NCBI RefSeq assembly: GCF_018122655.1
Contig: NZ_JAGRQC010000004.1
Span: forward strand, 62,001 to 126,000
Origin: Stakelama marina
GTDB taxonomy: Bacteria; Pseudomonadota; Alphaproteobacteria; Sphingomonadales; Sphingomonadaceae
Direction of reading: 5' to 3'
Length of the DNA stretch: 64,000 nucleotides
Made by a program: the position numbers and the translations under genes. The notes below the pieces were generated by a model. The model did no database searches. It was not told the origin of the DNA and saw nothing but the letters and a program-made list of their open reading frames with translations. Positions 9,817 through 18,857 of the stretch are shown piece after piece; position 1 is the first letter of the stretch, and every line of letters starts with the position of its first letter.

Positions 9817-10890
9817 CTACTTAGGAAGCGGAAGCGCGGTTATCCAGTCGGCGAGCGGTTGCCACAGCGCTTCGCGTGCGCGGCTGCCGACGACCATGCC
9901 GACATGGCCCGCGCTCGTCGTCCGCTGGTCGCGCAGCCCGATCGCGGTCGCGGCGGGCACGATCCGGTCGGTGGTGGACACGAACTCGACCATCGGCGCG
10001 TCGATCAGGCTGGGCATCGCCACCTTGCCGCGCACCTGCCATCGCGCCTGACCCGGCAGGTCGGCGGCGAAGAAGTCGTCGAACATCTGGCGGCCTGCCG
10101 CATAGGTCAGCGGCGCGCCGGCATTGGCCCAATCCTCCAGCGCAACGAAGGCGCGCGCCTTTTGGCTGTCCGGATCAAGCTCGGCAAACCGTTCGAACTT
10201 GGCGACCGTGCGCGCGGGGTCCAGCCGCCAGAAGCCCGATTGCAGCACCTCCATCGGGACGAGCCCCAGTGTCTCGCAAGCCGGTTGCGCCGCGTGCCAC
10301 AGCGCGTCGATTTCCGACAGCGCGGCCGCGCCGAACGCCGAGAAACGCCACGGCGCCGCGATCAGCGCGACGCCCGCGACCGGCAGCGCTGATGCGGCGC
10401 CGAGTGCAAGCGTCCCGCCCAGGCAATAGCCGACCAGCACCGGCGGCCGATCGAACGCTTCGAGCATCGGCAGCAGCAGCGCTTCGACATGCGCGGTGAT
10501 GTCCTCATGCGAATCACCGGGCTCGGGCGTGCCCCAGTCGACGAGCAGCGGGCGCACCGCAGTGTGGCTTGTGAGCCACTGCAACAAGGAATTGTCGGGT
10601 GCGAGGTCGAGTATGAAGGGCGGGTTGATGAGCGACGGTACGAACACGACGGGCCAGCCCGTTCCGCCATGGTCGCGCAGTGTCGCACGTCCCGATCGCG
10701 CAACTATATGCTTTTCCGTGCGAATTTCGCTTCTGGGTGCGGCCTGATAGGCGGCGAGCCCGCGCAAAGCGGCCGCGCGGCGTTCCGGCGATGCTGCGGT
10801 TTCGCTGCGCAGCATGTCGAGGAACAGCGGTAGGGGGCGCGGTCCGTGTTGCGGTGCGTCATTGAACGATGGTAGAGCTCGTTCAGACAT
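9817..10890 (-). CDS. Short PHA-synthase-like alpha/beta hydrolase
   Basis: A 357-residue protein with PHA synthase hallmarks. It has the box [12 protein letters not shown] with Cys, not Ser, as nucleophile; the PhaC-like N-terminal phrase [19 protein letters not shown]; the acid in STTDRIVPA; and the His in [10 protein letters not shown]. Class I and II synthases are about 560-590 residues; this length matches class III PhaC, which needs a PhaE partner that is not seen here. Thioesterase or depolymerase-like activity is the alternative. It forms a likely operon with the thiolase. The chosen ATG is 13 bases from the divergent phaR start; a longer upstream start would overlap phaR. Confidence 0.82.
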   Translation of the reverse strand: MSERALPSFNDAPQHGPRPLPLFLDMLRSETAASPERRAAALRGLAAYQAAPRSEIRTEKHIVARSGRATLRDHGGTGWPVVFVPSLINPPFILDLAPDNSLLQWLTSHTAVRPLLVDWGTPEPGDSHEDITAHVEALLLPMLEAFDRPPVLVGYCLGGTLALGAASALPVAGVALIAAPWRFSAFGAAALSEIDALWHAAQPACETLGLVPMEVLQSGFWRLDPARTVAKFERFAELDPDSQKARAFVALEDWANAGAPLTYAAGRQMFDDFFAADLPGQARWQVRGKVAMPSLIDAPMVEFVSTTDRIVPAATAIGLRDQRTTSAGHVGMVVGSRAREALWQPLADWITALPLPK

Positions 10891-10894
10891 TTGC

Positions 10895-10903
10895 GAGGGC
10901 CTC
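10895..10903. promoter_or_regulatory. Shared Shine-Dalgarno palindrome between divergent genes
   Basis: The nine bases GAGGGCCTC read GAGG on both strands. On the + strand GAGG stands 5 bases before the phaR ATG; on the - strand it stands 9 bases before the ATG of the PHA-synthase-like gene. The same short sequence therefore appears to serve two divergent genes. Confidence 0.6.
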
Positions 10904-11467
10904 ATGAAGAAGACGAATCCGGGGGACGGTCCCGTCATCATCAAGAAGTACGCCAACCGGCGTCTCTACAATACCGAAACCTCTTCCTACATCACGCTCG
11001 ACCATCTGGCGGCGATGACGCGCGAGGGGCGCGATTTCAAGGTCATCGACGCCAAATCGGAAGAGGACATCACGCACAACGTCCTGACGCAGATCATCAT
11101 GGAAGAGGAAAGCCGCGGGCAGACGATGCTGCCGGTCAGTTTCCTGCGCCAGCTGATCGCGCTCTACGGCGATTCGATGCAGGCGATGGTGCCGGGCTAT
11201 CTCGAAGCGTCGATGGACAGCTTCCGCCGCAACCAGGCCGAGTTCAAGCATGCGGTCGAAGGCGCGTTCGCCAATTCGCCCTTCGCCGAACTCGCCAAGC
11301 GCAACATGGCGATGTTCGAAGCGGCGACTTCCGCGTTCAAGCCGGGGGCGGCGACCGCGGAAAAGGGTAATGGCGACGCGCCGAACGGCAGCAAGGACGA
11401 AGAGATTTCCGCGTTGCGCGCCGAACTTGCCAAGCTTCAGGACAAGGTCGAAAAGCTGAGCAAGTAA
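10904..11467 (+). CDS. phaR: Polyhydroxyalkanoate synthesis regulator PhaR
   Basis: A 187-residue regulator. The N-terminal DNA-binding domain has the family's signature IIKKYANRRLYNTETSSYI. The PHB-accumulation domain follows (VLTQIIMEEESRGQTMLPV, then YLEASMDSFRRNQ), and the C-terminus is a charged coiled coil (EEISALRAELAKLQDKVEK). PhaR proteins bind PHB granules and repress phasin and other PHA genes when free. Its position head-to-head with the PHA-synthase-like gene supports a PHA role, with possible control of that gene. Confidence 0.93.
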   Translation: MKKTNPGDGPVIIKKYANRRLYNTETSSYITLDHLAAMTREGRDFKVIDAKSEEDITHNVLTQIIMEEESRGQTMLPVSFLRQLIALYGDSMQAMVPGYLEASMDSFRRNQAEFKHAVEGAFANSPFAELAKRNMAMFEAATSAFKPGAATAEKGNGDAPNGSKDEEISALRAELAKLQDKVEKLSK

Positions 11468-11486
11468 CCGCGTCACGCGAACGCGC

Positions 11487-12293
11487 TCACTTCGGTTTCC
11501 TGAACCGGATCGTCATCCGGTCGCTTTCACCGATCGCGGCATATTTGTCGCGGTCGGTATCGCCCAGCGTATAGGTCGGCGGCAGCGTCCACACGCCACT
11601 TGCATAATCATGCGTGTCGGCGGGATTGGCGTTCACTTCCGACATGTCGGCGAGCTTGAAGCCGGCTTTCCTTGCGTAGCCGGTGATCGTGCTGACCTTC
11701 ATATAACCGCTGCCACCCTCGCGCGCCGAAGGCATTGCTTCGGGTAGCCGGTGATCGACGATGCCGAGCGTCCCGCCGGGTTTGAGCATCGCATACATCT
11801 GGTCGAACGCGTTCTGCGCGACTTCGGGCCCTGCCTGTTGCCAGTTATGCGCATTGCGAAACGTCAGCACGACATCAGCGGTACCTTCGGGGACCTTGGG
11901 CAGTGTGTCGCCTGCGGGAAAGGATGCCAGGCGGATATTGCCATAGGTCGCGCGATCGCGTTGCTGCATCGCCCTGACGGCTTTCAGGCCGCCCATATTC
12001 GGCGCGGCTTCGTAGAGCGTGCCCTTGTCTTTCAGATAGGGCGCCAGGATTTCGGTGTACCAGCCGCCGCCCGGCCAGATTTCGACCACCGTATCGTCCG
12101 GCGCGACATTGAAAAAGGCGAGCGTATCGACCGGGTGGCGATAGCGGTCGCGCGCGACATTGGCGGGGGTGCGCGTGCTCGCTCGGGCCGCCTCGCGAAG
12201 CGCCTCGCGCTGAATTTGCGGCGCGCCCACCGCAACGCTGGTGACGGCGGCAAGCGTGGTGCCTATGGCGATCAATGCGAGGCGGTGGCCCAT
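11487..12293 (-). CDS. Exported SAM-dependent methyltransferase-like protein
   Basis: A 268-residue protein with an N-terminal signal peptide (about residues 1-24, ending SVAVGA) followed by a class I methyltransferase fold. The SAM-site region VEIWPGGGWYTEILAP replaces the usual acidic-GxGxG loop, and later strands read ADVVLTFRNAHNW and LKPGGTLGIVDHR. Periplasmic location is odd for a SAM enzyme, since SAM is not known to be supplied there, so the activity is uncertain. The start was chosen for its AGGAAG Shine-Dalgarno and the signal peptide. This exported family is common in proteobacteria but, as far as I know, uncharacterised. Confidence 0.85.
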   Translation of the reverse strand: MGHRLALIAIGTTLAAVTSVAVGAPQIQREALREAARASTRTPANVARDRYRHPVDTLAFFNVAPDDTVVEIWPGGGWYTEILAPYLKDKGTLYEAAPNMGGLKAVRAMQQRDRATYGNIRLASFPAGDTLPKVPEGTADVVLTFRNAHNWQQAGPEVAQNAFDQMYAMLKPGGTLGIVDHRLPEAMPSAREGGSGYMKVSTITGYARKAGFKLADMSEVNANPADTHDYASGVWTLPPTYTLGDTDRDKYAAIGESDRMTIRFRKPK

Positions 12294-12341
12294 GGCGGCT
12301 TCCTGCTGGTGACGAATCGATCGGGAACTGGAAATACCCTG

Positions 12342-12527
12342 ATGCACGAACGCTTGTGGATGGCGGTTGTTGCGCTGGCTTTGCTGGCGGTGTTCGCAGG
12401 GGTTGCGGAACATCGTCGTGCGCGTCGCGACGACCTCGACCGGATCGGGATCATCGCCTGGCCGACGGTTCAGGCGCTTGCGCTGATGGCAGCGCTGATC
12501 GTCGCGGCGGCAGCGCTTTTCGGCTGA
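12342..12527 (+). CDS. Small two-helix membrane protein
   Basis: A 61-residue predicted inner-membrane protein. Hydrophobic helix one is MAVVALALLAVFAGVA (about residues 7-22), then an Arg/Asp-rich loop (HRRARRDDLDR), then helix two ALALMAALIVAAAALF. It starts 48 bases from the divergent methyltransferase start and is convergent with the retropepsin gene. No family is recognised. The hydrophobicity pattern and clean position between genes support it as real; the Shine-Dalgarno is weak. Confidence 0.6.
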   Translation: MHERLWMAVVALALLAVFAGVAEHRRARRDDLDRIGIIAWPTVQALALMAALIVAAAALFG

Positions 12528-12531
12528 AGCG

Positions 12532-13704
12532 TCAGTAGAATTGGGCGAGCGTGAGCGCGCGCTTGGTGCCGTCGCACATGCCCAGCTTCACCACTTCGCC
12601 GGGCGGGCCGGCGGACCAGCTTGTGTCGGCGGACAGGCCGTTGCCCGCGATCGGCGAGCCATCGACCCGGCAGATCGTGTCGCCGTCCTGCCAGCCGTCA
12701 TGCGCGGCAGGGCTGTTCTTCATCACATGGAGGACGCGCAGCCGATCGCGATCGAGCCCGACGAGCAATCCGCTGGTCGAGCGTATCGGCACTTCGTCGA
12801 CCTTCTTGCCGGGACGGAAAACGATGTGCCCGGCATGCGGATCGAGGAGGACGCGGTAGCGCTGGAGAAAGGCCGAGCCGATCCGGCCCAGCGTGCCCGT
12901 CTTGGTCGAAAAGCCCATATCGTCTTCGATGCGCAGTTCGACATTGTGTGCGGTCAGGCCATCGACATGAAGTTCGGGAAGGATCGTCAGCCGGGTTTCG
13001 ATCGGCCCGCCGAGGCCATAGGCGACCGCCGACGTCACGGCTTTGGGCTTCAGCCCCGATTTCTTCCAGGTCGATTGCGTCACCGTGACCGCGGCGCCGT
13101 CGCCAGTATCGACGAGCACGGGCTTGATGTGTTGCCTGCCCAGCGTCAGCTCGCTGACATAGACCTTGCTGCCGCGCGACAGCGACAGCGGCGCGCTGAC
13201 GCCGCGAAAGGGCATGCGCCCCGACGGCAGGATACGAAATCGCCGGGCATCGTAATCGATATCGATCGCGCAGCATGACAGGATGTCGCTGCCGATCAGC
13301 ATATCGACCGGCGTTGCGCTGCCCGTCGCCATTGCCGTCAGATCGGCAACCGCAATGCGGCCGCCCTTGCGCTTCAGCCCGCCGAGTTCGATCGCGCGCG
13401 GTGCCGCCCAGCCGATCGCGACATTGCCGCCGATCGCATCGGCTTCGGATTTGGCGCTGATGCGCAGCCCCGCGGTTCGCGCAAACTTGGCGGAAGCAAC
13501 CGATACGCTGACCCCGGTGTCGAGAATGGCGGTCGCGGGCTTTCCGTTCACTTCCATGTGAAAGCGGATCTGGTTTCCCGGTGTCAGATCGAACGAGACC
13601 CAGCGCGCCTCGGCGTCGTGCGCCAATTGAATCGATGGCGGCGCGGCAATTGCGGGTGCGGCGCCAAGCACCAGCAGGAGAACCGCAAGAATCGTCATAC
13701 GCAT
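12532..13704 (-). CDS. Exported retropepsin-like aspartic protease with PDZ domain
   Basis: A 390-residue protein with a signal peptide (cleavage near AIAA-PP, about residue 20). Two aspartic-protease lobes are visible, each with a DTG motif: ATAILDTGVSVS near residue 60 and KPVLVDTGDGAAV near residue 195. The C-terminal part (about 300-390) resembles a PDZ domain (MKNSPAAHDGWQDGDTICRV). Periplasmic processing of an unknown protein is inferred. It lies 81 bases downstream of cpaF on the same strand, and another DTG-type exported protein is on cpaF's other side. Confidence 0.86.
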   Translation of the reverse strand: MRMTILAVLLLVLGAAPAIAAPPSIQLAHDAEARWVSFDLTPGNQIRFHMEVNGKPATAILDTGVSVSVASAKFARTAGLRISAKSEADAIGGNVAIGWAAPRAIELGGLKRKGGRIAVADLTAMATGSATPVDMLIGSDILSCCAIDIDYDARRFRILPSGRMPFRGVSAPLSLSRGSKVYVSELTLGRQHIKPVLVDTGDGAAVTVTQSTWKKSGLKPKAVTSAVAYGLGGPIETRLTILPELHVDGLTAHNVELRIEDDMGFSTKTGTLGRIGSAFLQRYRVLLDPHAGHIVFRPGKKVDEVPIRSTSGLLVGLDRDRLRVLHVMKNSPAAHDGWQDGDTICRVDGSPIAGNGLSADTSWSAGPPGEVVKLGMCDGTKRALTLAQFY

Positions 13705-13785
13705 GACCGCAGCCTAGGCGATGTCCGGGGCGGTTTCCAACGCGCGCGACTACTTAGTGGTTCGGGATAACGGGCAGGGGCTGCG

Positions 13786-15342
13786 TCAGAGGCACGCCTC
13801 GAGCAATGCCTGGTCGAAGCCGAACTGCTTGGCCTTGTCGAGCGTATAGGGACGCAGGCCCATCGAGCGATATTCGCCGATGATCTTTCCATCGGCCGAT
13901 TCGTCGAGATATTCGAACTTGAACAGCTCCTGCGTGACGATCACCGGGCCTTCCATGCCGATCACCTCGGTCACGTTGGTGACGCGGCGCGAACCGTCGC
14001 GCAGACGCTTCACCTGGATGATGAGGTCGACCGAGTCTGCGATCTGGCGGCTGATCGCTTCCTTCGGCACCTTGATGTCCGACATCATCACCATGTTCTC
14101 CATACGCGCGAGGCATTCGCGCGGGGAGTTGGAGTGGAGCGTCGCCATCGAGCCGTCATGGCCGGTGTTCATCGCGGCGAGCAGGTCGAAACATTCCGAC
14201 CCACGAATTTCGCCGAGGATGATGCGATCAGGGCGCATACGCAGCGCGTTCTTGACGAGGTCGCGGATCGTGATCTCGCCTTGCCCTTCGAGGTTGGCCG
14301 GGCGCGTTTCGAGCGGCAGCCAGTGCGGCTGTTGCAGGCGGAGTTCGGCCGCGTCCTCGATGGTCAGCACGCGCTCGCCGGGGTCGATCATCTTCGACAG
14401 TGCGTTGAGCATCGTCGTCTTACCCGAACCGGTGCCGCCCGAAATGACGACATTGAACCGGCTGGCGCCCGCGATCTTCAGCGCGGTCGCCATCTTCTCG
14501 GACATCGATCCGCCCTTCGCCATCATGTCGAGCGTGATCGGCTTGGCGGAGAATTTACGGATCGAGATCGCGGTGCCCTTCAGACTCAGCGGGGGCACGA
14601 TCACGTTGACACGGCTGCCGTCCTTCAACCGGGCGTCGGCGAGCGGTGTGGTCTGGTCGACGCGGCGGCCGACCGAGTTGCAGATGCGCTGCGCGATCTG
14701 GAAAAGATGTTCCTCGTCGCGAAACTGGATATTGGCAAGCTCCAGCTTGCCCTTGCGCTCGACATAGGTCTGTTCGGGACCGTTGACCATGATGTCGCTG
14801 ACCGCCGCATCGGCCAGCAATTCCTCGAGCGGGCCGAGGCCGAGCAGCTCGTCGACCAGCACCTTTTCAAGCGCGAACTGTTCGCGCCGGTTGAGCGTCA
14901 GCTTCAGCTCGGCGAGCACCTCGTGGATGATCGGGCGGAATTCCTCCGCCAGCTCGTCCTTGGTCAGCGTCGCGGCGGCTTCGGGGTCGACGCGTTCCAG
15001 CAGGCGCGGCAGCACCTGTTCCTTGATCCGGTGGATCGAGCTTTCGAAGCCTTCGACCCGGCTGTTGCCTGCTTCTCCCGATGCTGCCTGACGTTCGGCG
15101 AGGCGCGACATCGCGTCCATGCCGGGGGCGGGGGGACCTGCCGGTACAGCCTCGGCGCCCGATTGGTCGGCGGCGGGTGCCTCGTCGGGCAACTTCGCCT
15201 CGTCGATCGGCGGAAACTGGCTGCCCCCCTGGTCGTCCTTGGGCTTGGAAGCAGCGCCGCCGCCCTGCATCGGGCGGGCGACTCCAAAGGAGGGGCGTCC
15301 ACCGCCCGTTCCCATGCCACTACGTCGACCGAATGCGCTCAC
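13786..15342 (-). CDS. cpaF: CpaF-family secretion/pilus ATPase
   Basis: A 518-residue type II/IV secretion-type ATPase powering Tad/Flp pili. It has a Gly/Pro-rich low-complexity N-terminus (about 1-90), a helical domain with LGLGPLEELLADAAVSDIMV, Walker A GGTGSGKTTML (about 302-309), an Asp-box region RPDRIILGEIRGSE and the His box TGHDGSMATLHSNS. The GTG start is preceded by GGGAGAAG; upstream codons in the same frame look non-coding. Other tad genes (cpaB, cpaC, cpaE, tadB, tadC) are absent nearby, so this copy stands alone between two exported retropepsin-like proteins. Confidence 0.92.
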   Translation of the reverse strand: MSAFGRRSGMGTGGGRPSFGVARPMQGGGAASKPKDDQGGSQFPPIDEAKLPDEAPAADQSGAEAVPAGPPAPGMDAMSRLAERQAASGEAGNSRVEGFESSIHRIKEQVLPRLLERVDPEAAATLTKDELAEEFRPIIHEVLAELKLTLNRREQFALEKVLVDELLGLGPLEELLADAAVSDIMVNGPEQTYVERKGKLELANIQFRDEEHLFQIAQRICNSVGRRVDQTTPLADARLKDGSRVNVIVPPLSLKGTAISIRKFSAKPITLDMMAKGGSMSEKMATALKIAGASRFNVVISGGTGSGKTTMLNALSKMIDPGERVLTIEDAAELRLQQPHWLPLETRPANLEGQGEITIRDLVKNALRMRPDRIILGEIRGSECFDLLAAMNTGHDGSMATLHSNSPRECLARMENMVMMSDIKVPKEAISRQIADSVDLIIQVKRLRDGSRRVTNVTEVIGMEGPVIVTQELFKFEYLDESADGKIIGEYRSMGLRPYTLDKAKQFGFDQALLEACL

Positions 15343-15424
15343 AGCCCAACTTCTCCCGGTAAAACAGTCACGCCGACAGCTACCGGGTAAGGCTTGATAT
15401 TTGACTAACCAAACCTCCACGCCG

Positions 15425-15464
15425 TTGAATCGGACACGCGCCTCTGTATTATATGCGTAATACA
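15425..15464 (+). promoter_or_regulatory. Promoter with overlapping palindrome
   Basis: A -35-like TTGAAT (15425-15430) and a -10-like ATTATA (15448-15453) are separated by 17 bases. A perfect 7-base inverted repeat, TGTATTA-N6-TAATACA (15445-15464), covers the -10 and the likely start point. The arrangement suggests a repressor-controlled promoter for the exported protease-like gene that starts 16 bases downstream. The regulator is unknown. Confidence 0.5.
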
Positions 15465-15479
15465 CAATGGGAGATACCG

Positions 15480-16340
15480 ATGCGCGTCTCGTCGTTGCTG
15501 CTTGCGCTGGCGCTGGCTCTGTCCTCAGCATCGCCGGCGCGGCAACCGGACCCGGGCAGCGGGGACAGCATTCCGTTCGAGCTCGATCACGGACACATCT
15601 TCGTCAGCGCGTATGTCGACGGTCACGGACCCTATCGGTTCGGGTTCGATAGCGGCGCCAGCGGCATGGGCCGCGCCGACGTTGCCCTGACCGCCGAATT
15701 GTCGCTGCCGAAGACCGGGCAGGCCGAAAACTCCGACGGCGTCCGCGTTACCTCGACCGACATCGTTTCGGCCAGGAGTCTTCGGGTCGGAAACCTCGAA
15801 CGGCACGATGTCCGGCTGCTCTCGCGCGACTACAACGGGGGTCGCAAGTCCGGCGTCACGCCGATGATGGGGATAATCGCGCGTGATTTCTTCGCCGACC
15901 GGACGGTGATCATCGACTATCCGGCGCGGACGATCCGTTTCTCGGCCCAGCCTTTGCGCCCCGACGAACAAGGTGTCGTGCGCTACGGCAGGAGCTTCGC
16001 GATTCCGGTGTGTTTCGCGAAGGCCTGTTTCCCGGCCAAAGTCGATACCGGATCAAGCCGCGGTCTGGTGATCCCCAAACAGATCGCACAGCGGTTTGCG
16101 CGCGGAACGCCGACAAGGATCGGCAGCGCCGCAAGGACAAACAGCTCCGTCACGCTCTATGCGGTTGACCTCGATCCGCCGATGCGCGTGGGAAAAATGG
16201 CCGTGACGAGCAGAAAGGCGCTGTATGCGGAGCCGTCGAGCGACACGACGATTATCGGATCGGACTTCCTGAAAGACTATGTCCTGACCATCGATCCGCG
16301 CCACCGGCTGCTGCAGATCAGCGAGCCGGAGCGCGATTGA
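15480..16340 (+). CDS. Exported retropepsin-like aspartyl protease family protein
   Basis: A 286-residue protein with a signal peptide (LLLALALALSSASPA). It has two aspartyl-protease half motifs: FGFDSGASGMGRAD, where the usual DTG/DSG is DSG, and the second-lobe AKVDTGSSRGLVIP. GSDFLKDYVLTID near the C-terminus is typical of this group (the IIG-x-DFL region). GGGAGA precedes the ATG. Its last base adjoins the last base of atpC on the opposite strand, with no gap. Substrate unknown; it and the PDZ-bearing relative flank cpaF. Confidence 0.84.
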   Translation: MRVSSLLLALALALSSASPARQPDPGSGDSIPFELDHGHIFVSAYVDGHGPYRFGFDSGASGMGRADVALTAELSLPKTGQAENSDGVRVTSTDIVSARSLRVGNLERHDVRLLSRDYNGGRKSGVTPMMGIIARDFFADRTVIIDYPARTIRFSAQPLRPDEQGVVRYGRSFAIPVCFAKACFPAKVDTGSSRGLVIPKQIAQRFARGTPTRIGSAARTNSSVTLYAVDLDPPMRVGKMAVTSRKALYAEPSSDTTIIGSDFLKDYVLTIDPRHRLLQISEPERD

Positions 16341-16595
16341 TCATTCCGCGTGTTCGGCAAGGACCGTCAGGCCCTTGTCGTTGACCTCGGCAAAGCCGCC
16401 GCGGATCGCGATCGTTTCCGGCTGCGACTTTTCTTCGGCATAGACCGTCAGATTGCCGTCACGCACCGTTGCCATGAACGGCGCATGGTTCGCCAGCACG
16501 CCGAAATCGCCTTCGGCGCCGGGAACGACGACCTGATAGACCTCTTCCGACCGGACGAGCTTTTCGGGGGTCACGAGTTCGAAGTGCAGGGGCAT
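16341..16595 (-). CDS. atpC: ATP synthase F1 subunit epsilon
   Basis: An 84-residue, short epsilon subunit consisting of the N-terminal beta sandwich ([20 protein letters not shown], then [19 protein letters not shown]). The C-terminal inhibitory helices found in E. coli epsilon (about 138 residues) are missing, which is usual for alphaproteobacteria, where ATPase inhibition is handled by the zeta subunit. It is the last gene of the atpHAG-x-DC operon and is separated from atpD by a palindromic repeat element. Confidence 0.95.
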   Translation of the reverse strand: MPLHFELVTPEKLVRSEEVYQVVVPGAEGDFGVLANHAPFMATVRDGNLTVYAEEKSQPETIAIRGGFAEVNDKGLTVLAEHAE

Positions 16596-16608
16596 TTTTC
16601 TCAACTCC

Positions 16609-16740
16609 CCCCTCCCTTTCAAGGGAGGGGCAGGGGGTGGGTGAGTGGCGGGCGGGCTGGGTGCCCGGTCGCCGCTGCCGCGGCGAGCGCTGCCCTTGGA
16701 ACAGCGCACCCACCCCAACCCCTCCCTTGAAAGGGAGGGG
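16609..16740. repeat. Palindromic repeat element in the atpD-atpC gap
   Basis: A 132-base element whose two ends are each a perfect hairpin: CCCCTCCCTT-TC-AAGGGAGGGG at the left and CCCCTCCCTT-GA-AAGGGAGGGG at the right. Just inside, GGGTGGGTG (16635-16643) pairs with CACCCACCC (16707-16715). Two further small hairpins fill the centre: TCGCCGC/GCGGCGA (16669-16686) and GCGCTG/CAGCGC (16687-16707). It looks like a paired REP/BIME-type unit. It would be transcribed between the beta and epsilon genes. Confidence 0.85.
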
Positions 16741-16751
16741 TCGGATGTTCG

Positions 16752-18230
<1,479 letters not shown>

Positions 18231-18857
18231 CTATCCTTGGGGCTTGCTGTTGTCCGGGCTGGTAGCGTCCGGGCGGGTGAAAGTCACGTTGATGACCTCT
18301 GGCATGGCGCCGGTCTGGACGCCGGTATCGATGGTCACGGGTGTGCCGGCGATCGTGCCGTCGGTATTCTGTTCGTTGGTAATCGCGGCGAGCAGGTTCT
18401 TGTCGTCCTCGATGCCGAAGCTCGACAGATATTGCCGGATCATGTCGGCGAAATGCTGCTCCGCCTGCTTCGCCGTGCCTGAATCGCCGAGTTGCAGCGA
18501 AAAGGTGATCGTGCCGATCTTGTCGGCCTGATTGCCCGATGCGGTGAACGACGCCTGATTGGCGGCGTCGGGCGTGCTGCCCGACAGCGTGATCGGCGCG
18601 CTTTTCGCCTGATAGGGCGGTTCGCCCCCGGTCGGGTCGTAGCTTTCGGGCGCGAAACCGTCATCGCTCGCGGCGGCGAGGGCATCTGCCGGGGAGGTGA
18701 AAAGCCGGTCCCAGCCAGCCGATTGCAGCGGTGCGCCTTCATTGGCCGACACAGCCTCCGTCGCTTCGGGCGTCGGCTGCTGCGACGTTCCGTTGCACGC
18801 GGCGAGCGCCGCGCAGCCGGCAAGTCCGGCGATCAGAAGGGTATGCGTCCGGCGCAT
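18231..18857 (-). CDS. Lipoprotein of unknown function inside the atp operon
   Basis: A 208-residue predicted lipoprotein: a short Arg-containing N-terminus, the hydrophobic LLIAGLAGCAALAAC with the lipidation Cys at about residue 21, a Thr/Glu/Ala-rich linker, then a domain with no family I recognise (motifs FTSPADALAAASDDGF, ITFSLQLGDSG, PEVINVTFTRPD). Its ATG shares one base with the atpG stop (TGATG), and its end carries the atpD Shine-Dalgarno. It is thus tightly embedded between the gamma and beta genes. No function can be assigned; a role in ATP synthase assembly is only a hypothesis from position. Confidence 0.85.
   Translation of the reverse strand: MRRTHTLLIAGLAGCAALAACNGTSQQPTPEATEAVSANEGAPLQSAGWDRLFTSPADALAAASDDGFAPESYDPTGGEPPYQAKSAPITLSGSTPDAANQASFTASGNQADKIGTITFSLQLGDSGTAKQAEQHFADMIRQYLSSFGIEDDKNLLAAITNEQNTDGTIAGTPVTIDTGVQTGAMPEVINVTFTRPDATSPDNSKPQG

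Noticed and set aside
15343..15531. Upstream extension of cpaF by 63 codons
   Set aside because: The extra residues look unlike protein, cross a divergent promoter and lack a ribosome site, while the GTG start has one.
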